DNA of 22,922 nucleotides, taken from assembly GCA_000719695.1 (NCBI GenBank), contig JOHN01000093.1, forward strand, positions 1-22,922, given 5' to 3'. Shown piece by piece: positions 7,974 through 15,307 of this stretch; positions within the stretch are counted from its first letter, which is position 1; each line of letters opens with the position of its first letter. A program made the translations under genes and the position numbers. The notes below the pieces were generated by a model, which made no database searches, had not been told where the DNA came from, and was given only the letters and a program-made list of their open reading frames with translations. This DNA comes from Streptomyces sp. NRRL F-6131 (GTDB lineage Bacteria; Actinomycetota; Actinomycetes; Streptomycetales; Streptomycetaceae).

Positions 7974-8675
7974 GTGACCGCGAAGCCCCTGCCCGCGAAG
8001 CCCCTGCCCGAGAAGCCCCTGCCCGCGAAGCCCCTGCCCGTGACCCGGGAGCCGGTGCCCACGCCCGCCGGGGACGCCCGGATCATCCTGCACGCGGCGG
8101 CCGCGCCGCGGGCGGTGCTGGCGCTGGGGCACGGCGCCGGGGGCGGGATCGAGGCGCGGGACCTGGCCGCGCTGGCCGCCGGGCTGCCGGCCCGCGGGGT
8201 GTCGGTGGCGCTGGTGGAGCAGCCGTGGCGGGTGGCGGGGAAGAAGGTGGCGCCCGCGCCGCGGACGCTGGACACCGGGTGGACGCCGGTGGCCGAGCGG
8301 CTGGCGGCGACGGGCCTGCCGCTGGTGGTGGGCGGGCGCAGCGCGGGCGCCCGGGTGGCCTGCCGGACCGCGGCGGCGACCGGGGCGGTCGGGGTGGTGG
8401 CGCTGGCGTTCCCGCTGCACCCGCCGGGGAAGCCGGAGCGCAGTCGGGCGGCGGAGCTGGTGGGCTCGGGGGTGCCGACGCTGGTGGTGCAGGGGGCGGC
8501 GGACCCGTTCGGGGGTCCGGCGGAGTTCCCGGAGCTGCCGCTCTCGCACGAGCTGGTGGCGCTGGAGTACGGGAACCACGGCTTCGAGGTGCCGAAGCGG
8601 GCACCGGTGGAGCCGGGGGAGCTGCTGGAGCTGATCGTCTCGGCGGTCGGGGACTGGGTGCTGCGGCTGCTGTGA
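7974..8675 (+). CDS. Alpha/beta-hydrolase of the Tex30/KANL3 type
   Basis: This 233-residue protein has an alpha/beta-hydrolase core. Visible are an oxyanion-region ALGHGAGGG, a nucleophile elbow GGRSAG, an acid candidate in [11 protein letters not shown] and a histidine in EYGNHGFE. The sequence resembles the family annotated as dienelactone-hydrolase-like or KANL3/Tex30-like, whose substrate in bacteria is unknown. Start: the GTG at 7974 follows GAGAGGA about 11 bases upstream. The first 22 residues hold four KPLP-containing pentapeptides encoded by a 15-bp tandem repeat (7980-8039). They precede the folded domain, are not a signal peptide and are probably disordered. It follows the SRAP gene by 51 bp and may share its transcript. 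Confidence 0.8.
   Translation: MTAKPLPAKPLPEKPLPAKPLPVTREPVPTPAGDARIILHAAAAPRAVLALGHGAGGGIEARDLAALAAGLPARGVSVALVEQPWRVAGKKVAPAPRTLDTGWTPVAERLAATGLPLVVGGRSAGARVACRTAAATGAVGVVALAFPLHPPGKPERSRAAELVGSGVPTLVVQGAADPFGGPAEFPELPLSHELVALEYGNHGFEVPKRAPVEPGELLELIVSAVGDWVLRLL
7980..8039 (+). repeat. 15-bp coding tandem repeat, four copies
   Basis: Copies at 7980-7994, 7995-8009, 8010-8024 and 8025-8039 differ by one base (GAG instead of GCG at the start of copy three). They encode four [10 protein letters not shown] units at the start of the hydrolase. The period is a multiple of three, so copy-number change would keep the frame. Confidence 0.97.
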
Positions 8676-8762
8676 GGCGGCGCCGCGGGGCGGGGTGCAC
8701 GGCGGGCCGCGGGGCGGGTGGCCGCTCGCTCACCGGCCGGCGCGGATCCGCCGCCGTGACCC

Positions 8763-8790
8763 GGGAATGCGCGCGGGGCCGCCGTGGTTG
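8763..8790 (+). promoter_or_regulatory. SigR-dependent promoter of sigR (sigRp2-like)
   Basis: GGGAAT (8763-8768), an 18-bp spacer, then GTTG (8787-8790) matches the published SigR consensus GGGAAT-N18-GTT exactly. The predicted transcript starts near 8796-8798, upstream of the ATG at 8830. This is positive autoregulation of the thiol-stress sigma factor, as known for streptomycetes. Confidence 0.92.
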
Positions 8791-8829
8791 GAACCCTCGT
8801 CAGCAGAGTCCCGGTGGAAGGCAGGGCAG

Positions 8830-9735
8830 ATGGGTTCGATCGCGTGCCCCGAGCGACCCGAGGAGCGCGAGGCCGCATCGGCGTTCGTCCCCTCGTGGTC
8901 GGACTGGCTTGTCGCGGGCGAGAAGCCCGTCGGCCCGATATCCTCCCTTTCGGGGCGGCCCGCCGTGGGCCGTGTCCGTCATGCCGAGGAGGTGGGTCCG
9001 GTCGTCGGGACCGAGCACGAGGCCGAGCCGGGCCGGGGCCCGGAGGAGGGCCTGCCCGTGGGCGAGGCGCTCACCGGTGAGGAGCTGGCCGAGGCGATCG
9101 GTGAGGACACCTACCGGGTGTCGGCGGAGGAGAGCGAGGAGGCCCGGCGGGAGCGCTTCGAGCGCGACGCCCTGGGCTACCTGGACCCGATGTACTCGGC
9201 GGCGCTGCGGATGACCCGCAACCCGGCCGATGCGGAGGACCTCCTCCAGGAGGCGTTCGCGAAGGCGTACGCGTCCTTCCACCAGTTCCGTGAGGGCACC
9301 AACCTCAAGGCCTGGCTGTACCGCATCCTCACCAACACGTTCATCAACTCGTACCGCAAGAAGCAGCGGGAGCCGCAGCGCACCGCCGCCGAGGAGATCG
9401 AGGACTGGCAGCTGGCCCGGGCCGAGTCGCACATGTCGACCGGTCTGCGCTCGGCGGAGACCCAGGCCCTGGACCACCTGCCGGACAGCGATGTGAAGGA
9501 CGCCCTCCAGGCCATCCCGGAGGAGTTCCGCATCGCCGTCTATCTCGCGGACGTCGAGGGCTTTGCGTACAAGGAGATCGCGGACATCATGGGTACTCCC
9601 ATCGGTACGGTGATGTCCCGACTGCACCGCGGCCGCCGTCAGTTGCGCGGCATGCTGGAGGACTACGCCCGTGAGCGCGGGCTGGTCCCGGCCGGCAGCG
9701 GGGCAGGGCAGGAAGCGAAGGGCTCGGGCTCATGA
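8830..9735 (+). CDS. sigR: ECF sigma factor SigR (long form SigR'; short form from 8992)
   Basis: SigR directs the disulfide (thiol-oxidative) stress response, transcribing thioredoxin, mycothiol and protein-quality genes, and is held inactive by reduced RsrA. Region 2 spans [19 protein letters not shown] through [23 protein letters not shown]. Region 4 spans [43 protein letters not shown]. Two starts are credible. The ATG at 8830, downstream of the SigR promoter, gives a 301-residue form. The GTG at 8992, with GAGGAG just upstream, gives a 247-residue form starting VGPVVGTE, like classical SigR. The 54-residue extension agrees with the unstable, induced SigR' isoform described in S. coelicolor, which has an extension of about 55 residues. 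rsrA overlaps the end by 4 bp. Confidence 0.95.
   Translation: MGSIACPERPEEREAASAFVPSWSDWLVAGEKPVGPISSLSGRPAVGRVRHAEEVGPVVGTEHEAEPGRGPEEGLPVGEALTGEELAEAIGEDTYRVSAEESEEARRERFERDALGYLDPMYSAALRMTRNPADAEDLLQEAFAKAYASFHQFREGTNLKAWLYRILTNTFINSYRKKQREPQRTAAEEIEDWQLARAESHMSTGLRSAETQALDHLPDSDVKDALQAIPEEFRIAVYLADVEGFAYKEIADIMGTPIGTVMSRLHRGRRQLRGMLEDYARERGLVPAGSGAGQEAKGSGS
8939..8944 (+). promoter_or_regulatory. Candidate -10 of constitutive sigRp1 promoter
   Basis: TATCCT lies inside the coding part of the SigR' extension and would start a transcript near 8951, encoding only the short form from the GTG at 8992. No good -35 is seen at 17-18 bp, so this rests on the -10 and on analogy with the two-promoter arrangement of S. 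coelicolor sigR. Confidence 0.35.
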
Positions 9736-10094
9736 GCTGCGGCGATCCGCACGACACCGAGTGTGGCGAGGTCCTCGACCACCTCTACGAATTCCTCGAC
9801 AACGAGATGGCCGAGGGCGACTGCGCCAAGCTGCGCGTGCACTTCGAGGAGTGCTCGCCCTGCCTGAAGCAGTACGGGCTGGAGCAGGCGATCAAGGCGC
9901 TGATCAAGCGTTCCTGCGGCTGCGACGACACCCCGGCCGACCTGCGCGGCAAGGTGCTGGCCAGGATCGACTCGATCCGGGCCGGGCAGCGGTCGGGCGA
10001 GGCGGTGGTGGTCGCGGTCGAGACGACGCTGGAGGTGCACGCCGAGCCGGCCGTCGATCCGGGCCGTGCCGCGGAGGCACCGGCCGGGACCTGA
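9732..10094 (+). CDS. rsrA: Zinc-binding redox anti-sigma factor RsrA
   Basis: RsrA is a ZAS-family anti-sigma factor that binds SigR when reduced and lets go when disulfide stress oxidises its cysteines and expels zinc. All zinc-site residues are present at the known positions: Cys11, His37, Cys41 and Cys44 (the HFEECSPC core), with Cys3 also conserved. The pair written CC after KR in S. coelicolor is here SCGC, giving Cys62 and Cys64. The acidic C-terminal tail after about residue 85 is poorly conserved. The ATG overlaps the sigR stop codon (ATGA), indicating translational coupling that would keep the two proteins in balance. The protein has 120 residues and no membrane segment. Confidence 0.96.
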   Translation: MSCGDPHDTECGEVLDHLYEFLDNEMAEGDCAKLRVHFEECSPCLKQYGLEQAIKALIKRSCGCDDTPADLRGKVLARIDSIRAGQRSGEAVVVAVETTLEVHAEPAVDPGRAAEAPAGT

Positions 10095-10144
10095 CGCCGG
10101 GACGACATCGACGGCGCACGCCCGCGCGCCGGACGGCGTACACC

Positions 10145-10180
10145 GAGCGGCCCCGGGAGCACACGCTCCCGGGGCCGCTC
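10145..10180 (+). terminator. Strong hairpin terminator of sigR-rsrA
   Basis: A perfect 16-bp stem (10145-10160 with 10165-10180) closes on the four-base loop ACAC. No T-run follows. It begins 50 bp after the rsrA stop. Confidence 0.92.
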
Positions 10181-10213
10181 CGTGTCCGCATCCGTTCCAC
10201 CCGGATGCGCCAT

Positions 10214-10227
10214 CACTCGTTCGAGTG
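10214..10227. promoter_or_regulatory. Palindrome, unknown operator
   Basis: CACTCG-TT-CGAGTG is a perfect inverted repeat in the leader region of the HD-GYP gene. A second small inverted repeat, TGGC-GGTGT-GCCA, follows at 10231-10243. The region is AT-richer than its surroundings and lies between the terminator and the gene, so an operator is likely. I do not recognise the regulator. Confidence 0.4.
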
Positions 10228-10337
10228 AGTTGGCGGTGTGCCAGCAGCGGCATTGCGCCATCATGCGTCCCCGCGCCGGAACGGCGCCCTATCCTCCTGA
10301 CGGACGCTCACCGTCGCCCGTCCGCCGCCCCTCCGGC

Positions 10338-11882
10338 GTGCGACCGGCCGGCGGGCCAGGACGGCGCGGGCCAGGACGCGGGGAGGTCGAGATCGCTACC
10401 GACAGTGGGGACGCGGACCTGCCGCGGGGCGCCGCGGGCTACCTCGTGGCCGTCCCGGTGGTGGCGCTCTGCTGTCTGCTGCCGCTGCTGCCGGACCCCG
10501 TCCCGGTGACCGGGGCGCGCTGGCTGGGCGATCCGGTGGACTGGCCGAAGGTGGGGCTGCTGGCCTTCCTGCACGGCTGCTGGGAGTCGCTCGCGCAGGG
10601 CCTGCCCACCCCCTGTCTGCGCCTGGTCCGGCGGCTGCTGCGCCGTCCGCCGCCGCCGGGCCGGGCGCCGGCCCGGCCGGACGTCAACGCCTTCTTCCCG
10701 GTGCTTTTCGCCGGGGTGCTGATGCTGCCGCCGGCCGCCGCCGCGCTGGTCGCGGTCCCGGCCGCGCTGGTCGGCGCCGCCGATCCGAGCTGCCGGCGCC
10801 GGCAGGTGTGGAACGGCTCGCAGCTCGCGCTGTCGGCCTTCGCCGCCTCGGTGGTGTTCCACCTGCTGGCCGGGCCGCAGTTGCTGCTCGGCTCGCGCTT
10901 CCCCGCCGCGCTGCTGCCCGCCTGCGCCGCGCTCGGCGCGTTCTGCCTGGTCAACGGCGTACTGGTGGGCACCATGCGGAGGCTCGCGGAGGGCCCGCGG
11001 GGCACCGCCGCACGCCGCGGGGCGGCCGCCGCCCCCGGTCTGCCGGTCCTGGTGCACGCGGCCGGCGGGCTGATGGTCGCCGTGCTGTGGCAGGGGCCGT
11101 ACGGCGCGTTCGCGGCGCTGCTGGCGCTGCTGCCGCTGTCCATCTCGGCATGGGTGTTCGCCCAGGGGCACCGGGAGCGCGACGCCCACCGGGCGACCGT
11201 CCGGGCGCTGGTCCAGGCGGTGGAGATCAAGGACGCCTACACCCGGGGCCACAGCGAACGGGTCGGCAAGGCCGCGGTGCTGATCGCCGGTCAGCTCGGC
11301 ATGGAGGCCGAGCGGCTGCTGACCCTGCGGTACGCGGGCATCCTGCACGACGTCGGCAAGCTCGGCGTCGCCACCGAGCTGCTGCGCAGAAACGGTCCCC
11401 TCACCGAGACCGAGCGGCGGGCCGTCGAGGTGCACCCGGTGCACGGCTACGAGCTGGTGCGCGGGATCGCCTTCCTCGGCGAGGCGCACTCGGGGATCCT
11501 GCACCACCACGAGCGGATGGACGGCCGGGGCTACCCCGGCGGGCTGGCCGGGGAGCAGATCCCGGAGTTCGCCCGGATCATCTCGGTCGCCGACGCCTTC
11601 GACTCGATGACCTCCACCCGCTCCTACCGGCGCGGCCGGCCGGTCACCGAGGCGGTCGCCGAGCTGGAGCGCTGCTCGGGCAGCCAGTTCGACCCGGTGA
11701 TGGTGCGGGCGCTGGTCGACGCGCTGGCCGTGCACGACTGGCAGCCGGTGCTGCCGCCGTCCCCCGACTGCATCCGGGCGGTGCCGGACATTCCGCTCGG
11801 TGTCCCCGAACCGGTCCGGGCGGCCCCCCGCGGGGTGCCCGCCCAGGGCGGCGGCGGTGTGCCGACGGCCGGGCCGTCGTGA
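10338..11882 (+). CDS. Membrane-anchored HD-GYP domain phosphohydrolase
   Basis: The N-terminal half holds about six hydrophobic segments, from LVAVPVVALCCLLPLL to YGAFAALLALLPLSISAWVFA. The C-terminal half is a canonical HD-GYP domain: VEIKDAYTRGHSERVG, the HD pair in HDVGK (His337, Asp338), then HHERMDGRGYPGGL with the GYP triplet at 398-400. HD-GYP proteins hydrolyse cyclic-di-GMP or related cyclic dinucleotides, and all metal-binding motifs look intact. The start is uncertain. The GTG at 10338 and an ATG at 10263 lack ribosome binding sites. A perfect GGGAGG instead precedes an in-frame ATC at 10392, and a TATCCT -10-like box sits at 10290. The next HD-domain gene overlaps its stop by 4 bp. 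Confidence 0.85.
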   Translation: MRPAGGPGRRGPGRGEVEIATDSGDADLPRGAAGYLVAVPVVALCCLLPLLPDPVPVTGARWLGDPVDWPKVGLLAFLHGCWESLAQGLPTPCLRLVRRLLRRPPPPGRAPARPDVNAFFPVLFAGVLMLPPAAAALVAVPAALVGAADPSCRRRQVWNGSQLALSAFAASVVFHLLAGPQLLLGSRFPAALLPACAALGAFCLVNGVLVGTMRRLAEGPRGTAARRGAAAAPGLPVLVHAAGGLMVAVLWQGPYGAFAALLALLPLSISAWVFAQGHRERDAHRATVRALVQAVEIKDAYTRGHSERVGKAAVLIAGQLGMEAERLLTLRYAGILHDVGKLGVATELLRRNGPLTETERRAVEVHPVHGYELVRGIAFLGEAHSGILHHHERMDGRGYPGGLAGEQIPEFARIISVADAFDSMTSTRSYRRGRPVTEAVAELERCSGSQFDPVMVRALVDALAVHDWQPVLPPSPDCIRAVPDIPLGVPEPVRAAPRGVPAQGGGGVPTAGPS

Positions 11883-13252
11883 ACGCGCGCCGGGGTACGC
11901 GGCGGGGCGCGGGGCGGACGTTGGGCGCCGGGCGTGGTGGGGCGCCCGAGGGGTGCGCCGGGGTGGTGTGCGCGGTGCACGGTGCGGCGCTCGCGCTGCT
12001 GGCCGCGTCCCTCGGGGCGGTCGCGGTGCGCGGGCTGTCCGCGCCCGGCGTGGCCCTGGCCTTCACCGTGCTGATCGCGCTCGGCGAGTGCGTCCGGATC
12101 ACCCTTCCGGGCGATCGCGAGCAGGCGCCGATCGGGGCGGCGGGGGCGCTGGCGTACGCGCTGCTCGGGCCGTTGCGCGGGCTGCCGACCGGGCACGGGG
12201 TGCTCCAGGTGGTGGCGGTGACCGGCGCCGGCCTGCTGCTGGCGCTGCTGCCGGGGGTGCTGCGGGCCGCCGCCCGGCCGCGGCGCGGGGGCCGCCGGCG
12301 CGGGCGGGCGCCCTGGCACGAGCGGGCCCGCCGGGACGGCGCGGCGCGGCGGCTGCTGGGCGCGGCGTTCGCGGCCGCGGTCTTCCAGCCGCTCTACAAC
12401 AGCGGGGTGGTGGACCGGTTCTCCGCCGACGGCCCGGCGTACGGGGCGTTCCTGACCGCGGTGGCCGCGCTGGCCGCGCTGTGGGACGCGGTCCTGGCGG
12501 CGGTGCTGCGGCGGGCCCGCAGCGGGCTGCGGTTCCCGGCGGCGCTGGAGGACGAGCTGCGCTCGCTGTTCGGGATCGGCTCGGCGATCGCGGCCACCGG
12601 CATGCTGGTCAGCCTGGCCGCCGGGGAGGTGGGGCTGTGGGCACTGCCGCTGTTCTGCGCGCCGCTGCTGCTGGCGCAGGTGTCGTTCCGGCGGGCGGCG
12701 GCCGTGCGGGCCACCACCGGGCAGACCATCGCCAGCCTGGCCAAGGCCACCGAGGTGGCCGGCTACACGCCGCCCGGGCACGCCCGCCGGGTGGCCGACA
12801 CGGCCTGCGCGGTCGGCCGGGAGCTGGGGCTCGGCACCCGGGAGCTGGCCCTGTTGGAGTACGCGGCGCTGATGCACGACGTCGGGCAGCTGTCGCTGGT
12901 GGAGCCGGTGCCGGGCGGGGCGACGGCGCTGCTGCCGGACGAGGAGCAGCAGCGGATCGCCCGGCTGGGCAGTGAGGTGATCCGGCGCACCGGCGTGCCC
13001 CGGCAGGTGGCCGAGCAGGTCGCCCGGCTGGCCGATCCGCATCCGGGCCCGGACGGCGGCGGGCGGGCGGTGCCGCTGGCGGCGCGGATCATCCGGGTGG
13101 CGAACGCGCACGACGACCTGCTGACGGCCGCCCGGGGGCGCGGGCTGGGTGAGGCGGTGGGCCGGCTGGAGGTCCTGGAGGCGCTGCGGCTGGGGCGGGG
13201 GCGGGTGTACGACGCCCGGGTGGTGGACGCGCTGGTCCGGGTGCGCGGCTGA
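11879..13252 (+). CDS. Membrane protein with degenerate HD-GYP-like domain
   Basis: The layout parallels the preceding gene: about six hydrophobic segments in the first 270 residues and an HD domain in the last 190. The HD pair is present (MHDVGQ, His333-Asp334) and the upstream helix keeps ATEVAGYTPPGHARRVADTA. The region that should carry HHE and GYP reads VARLADPHPGPDGG, so the GYP signature and part of the metal site are lost. A regulatory, binding or altered-specificity role is more likely than normal cyclic-di-GMP hydrolysis. The GTG at 11879 overlaps the previous stop (GTGA), giving 457 residues, translational coupling and probably a working pair. The frame stays open far upstream inside the first gene, but that is a shadow. 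Confidence 0.82.
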   Translation: MNARRGTRRGAGRTLGAGRGGAPEGCAGVVCAVHGAALALLAASLGAVAVRGLSAPGVALAFTVLIALGECVRITLPGDREQAPIGAAGALAYALLGPLRGLPTGHGVLQVVAVTGAGLLLALLPGVLRAAARPRRGGRRRGRAPWHERARRDGAARRLLGAAFAAAVFQPLYNSGVVDRFSADGPAYGAFLTAVAALAALWDAVLAAVLRRARSGLRFPAALEDELRSLFGIGSAIAATGMLVSLAAGEVGLWALPLFCAPLLLAQVSFRRAAAVRATTGQTIASLAKATEVAGYTPPGHARRVADTACAVGRELGLGTRELALLEYAALMHDVGQLSLVEPVPGGATALLPDEEQQRIARLGSEVIRRTGVPRQVAEQVARLADPHPGPDGGGRAVPLAARIIRVANAHDDLLTAARGRGLGEAVGRLEVLEALRLGRGRVYDARVVDALVRVRG

Positions 13253-13576
13253 GCGGCGCGGCGGCCGGGCAGGCGGTCGGGCCGGGGGCGGGCGGCCGCC
13301 GCGGACCGCCGCGGACCGGCGGGAACCCGGTGGGAACGGGGCGGGAACCGGGCGGCAACCGGGGCCGGTCCGGGGTTGAGACGGCGGGGTGGGGCGGGCA
13401 GGCTGGGGTAGGGGCCGGATACGGGCAACCTCGGCGGTGGGGAGCGCGGGCGGCGGCCGTCGTGGTTGGATGCGGTCGTAGCGTGGAACACCGACCCGGG
13501 GCACCGGGCCCGTGACGCGGGAGCGGACACGGGAGCGGACACGGGACTTGAGCGGACGACGACGGCAGGGACGAAC
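13253..13576. other. Intergenic gap with GC-rich repeats
   Basis: No convincing gene. It contains a 10-bp inverted repeat near the start, irregular repeats of GGGAACC-like units (about 13320-13365), a G-rich stretch, and a 12-bp direct repeat GGGAGCGGACAC in two copies (13519-13542) just before the next gene. Open frames across it have shadow composition. Confidence 0.5.
13257..13303 (+). terminator. Possible terminator after the HD-domain pair
   Basis: A perfect 10-bp stem (13257-13266 with 13294-13303) starts four bases after the stop codon at 13252. The 27-base loop is long and fully GC-rich, so this is a weak call. Confidence 0.4.
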
Positions 13577-14566
13577 GTGAGGATCTTCCACCGGGCACGG
13601 CACCGGCCGTCCGCCACCTGGCGGCAGACGACCGACCGGGCTTTCACGCTGATCGGCGACGGCCGCTACGAGGACGCCGGCGCCCTGCTGGTGATGGCGG
13701 CCGACCTGGAGCCGTGGCTCTCGGACTCGTGGTTCAACCTGGCGCTGCTGCACAAGTTCCGCCGCGACTGGGAGCAGGCGCGGGCGGCCGGCCTGCGGGC
13801 GGTGGCGCTGCTCGACCGCGAGCAGGGCGCCCCGGACTGGTGGAACCTCGGCATCACCGCGACCGCGCTGCAGGACTGGCCGCTGGCCCGCCGCGCCTGG
13901 CAGGCGTACGGGCTGCGGCTGCCCGGCGGTCAGGGCACCCGGGGGGACGGGCCGGTCAGCCTGGACCTGGGCACGACCCCGGTGCGGCTCTCCCCGGACG
14001 GCGAGTCCGAGGTGGTGTGGGGCCGCCGGCTGGACCCGGCGCGGATCGAGGTGCTGTCGATCCCGCTGCCGTCCTCCGGCAGACGCTGGGGCGAGGTGGT
14101 GCTGCACGACGGCGCCCCGCACGGCGAGCGGGTCACCGACGGGGTGGCCTACCCGGTGTTCGACGAGATCGAGCTGTGGGCGCCGTCGCCGGTGCCGACC
14201 TACGTGGTGCTGCTCCAGGCGGCGACCGAGGCGGACCGGGACGCGCTGGAACGGCTGGTCGCGGACGCCGGCTACGCCGCGGAGGACTGGACGTCCTCGG
14301 TGCGGCTGCTGTGCCGGGCCTGTTCGGAGAGCCGGATGGCCTCGGACGACGGGCACACCGCCCACCACGACCCGCACGACGACGGGGACGCCGCGCACCC
14401 GGGTCACCTGAGCCACCTCAGCCCCGGCGCGGGCGGGATGTCCTGGCTGGCCGAACGCGAGTGCGGGATCGCCGCGCCCGCCCACCTGGTGCGGACCCTG
14501 CTGGACCGCTGGGCGGCGGCCGCCCCCGGGACCCGGGCGTACCGGGATCTCGAAGAGGTGTGCTGA
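13577..14566 (+). CDS. Tetratricopeptide-like repeat protein of unknown role
   Basis: The 329-residue soluble protein begins with helical pairs of TPR character: FTLIGDGRYEDAGALLVMAADLEPWLSDSWFNLALLHKF, followed by DWEQARAAGLRAVALL and WWNLGITATALQDWPLARRAWQAYGL. A beta-rich middle region follows (VVWGRRLDPARIEVLSIPLPSSGRRWGEVVLHDGAPHGER), which I do not recognise as a named domain. A CRAC pair (RLLCRACSES) and a histidine/aspartate-rich stretch at residues 260-282 come before the end. Start: GTG at 13577 after a GGCAGGG ribosome binding site. The frame continues to 13466, but that part crosses direct repeats and looks non-coding. Peptide deformylase begins 27 bp downstream and is probably co-transcribed. 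The function is unknown. Confidence 0.72.
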   Translation: MRIFHRARHRPSATWRQTTDRAFTLIGDGRYEDAGALLVMAADLEPWLSDSWFNLALLHKFRRDWEQARAAGLRAVALLDREQGAPDWWNLGITATALQDWPLARRAWQAYGLRLPGGQGTRGDGPVSLDLGTTPVRLSPDGESEVVWGRRLDPARIEVLSIPLPSSGRRWGEVVLHDGAPHGERVTDGVAYPVFDEIELWAPSPVPTYVVLLQAATEADRDALERLVADAGYAAEDWTSSVRLLCRACSESRMASDDGHTAHHDPHDDGDAAHPGHLSHLSPGAGGMSWLAERECGIAAPAHLVRTLLDRWAAAAPGTRAYRDLEEVC

Positions 14567-14593
14567 GTACCCTGGAGAGGTACGCGTAGACCT

Positions 14594-15247
14594 ATGGAAG
14601 CGGAAGACATGGCGGAGCAGCACGACCACGAGCACGAGCACGACGTGGAGGGGGCGGCGCCCGAGGCGCCCGTGAAGGTGGTCGGAGCGGAGCCGGACCT
14701 CACCAAGGGCACCGCGCGCCCGATCACGGTCTTCGGCAACCCGGTGCTGCACCGCGAGGTGAAGGACGTGACCTCGTTCGACGGCGAGCTGTCCGCGCTG
14801 ATCGACGACATGTTCCAGTCGATGTACGCCGCCGAGGGCGTGGGCCTGGCCGCCAACCAGATCGGCGTCGACCTCAAGGTCTTCGTCTACGACTGCCCGG
14901 ACGACGAGGGCGTGCGCCACATCGGCCACGTGGTGAACCCGGTGCTGGAGGAGTTCCCGAAGGACCGCCGGCGGGTGCTGGACGACGGCAACGAGGGCTG
15001 CCTGTCGGTGCCGACCGCCTACGCCGAGCTGCCGCGGCCGGACTACGCCGCGGTGACCGGCCAGGACAAGGACGGCAACCCGGTCCGGGTCGAGGGCACC
15101 GGCTTCTTCGCCCGCTGCCTCCAGCACGAGACCGATCACCTGTTCGGCTTCCTCTACATCGACAAGCTGTCGAAGCGCGACCGCAAGGACGCGCTGAAGC
15201 AGATGGCCGAGGGCACCCCGCGCTACGCGACCGTCCCGAACGAGTAG
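14594..15247 (+). CDS. def: Peptide deformylase
   Basis: Deformylase removes the formyl group from the N-terminal methionine of new proteins. All three family motifs are present: GVGLAANQ (83-90 region), EGCLS with metal-ligand Cys136, and QHETDH with His178, Glu179 and His182. The 217 residues are longer than the usual 170-190. The excess is an N-terminal tail of about 40 residues containing a HDHEHEHD run, which could hold metal near this iron-dependent enzyme (inference). The ATG at 14594 is weakly supported by GGAGAGG 13 bases upstream. The alternative ATG at 14609 also has a purine-rich region before it, and both keep the His-rich run. It follows the TPR gene and ends at a clear terminator. 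Confidence 0.95.
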   Translation: MEAEDMAEQHDHEHEHDVEGAAPEAPVKVVGAEPDLTKGTARPITVFGNPVLHREVKDVTSFDGELSALIDDMFQSMYAAEGVGLAANQIGVDLKVFVYDCPDDEGVRHIGHVVNPVLEEFPKDRRRVLDDGNEGCLSVPTAYAELPRPDYAAVTGQDKDGNPVRVEGTGFFARCLQHETDHLFGFLYIDKLSKRDRKDALKQMAEGTPRYATVPNE

Positions 15248-15258
15248 TCGTCCGACGG

Positions 15259-15294
15259 GAAGGCCGGCACGGGCGCCCGCCCGTACCGGCCTTC
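15259..15294. terminator. Bidirectional-type terminator between def and ferritin-like gene
   Basis: A 9-bp outer stem (15259-15267 with 15286-15294) and a 6-bp inner stem (15269-15274 with 15279-15284) are separated by a single C/A mismatch, with a four-base loop. It sits between converging genes, with TCGTTC following on the plus strand. Confidence 0.9.
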
Positions 15295-15307
15295 TCGTTC
15301 GCGGTCG

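Noticed and set aside
6256..10094. M50 peptidase, SRAP protein and SigR-RsrA as a new membrane stress-signalling system
   Set aside because: RsrA is a soluble zinc anti-sigma factor released by oxidation, not proteolysis in the membrane. The peptidase lacks a PDZ domain and faces away, so nothing but proximity links them.
10808..11878. Upstream extension of the second HD-domain frame through the first HD-GYP gene
   Set aside because: Composition is arginine/glycine/alanine-rich shadow. The GTG at 11879 overlapping the previous stop is the natural start.
13440..13468. Second SigR-type promoter before the TPR gene
   Set aside because: GGTTG is present, but the upstream hexamer is GGGAGC or GGAGCG instead of GGGAAT and the spacing is 18-19 bp. 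The match is too poor.
11624..15139. Very long minus-strand open frame of more than 1000 codons
   Set aside because: Covers three real plus-strand genes and reads as low-complexity proline/arginine/glutamine repeats. No domain is recognisable.
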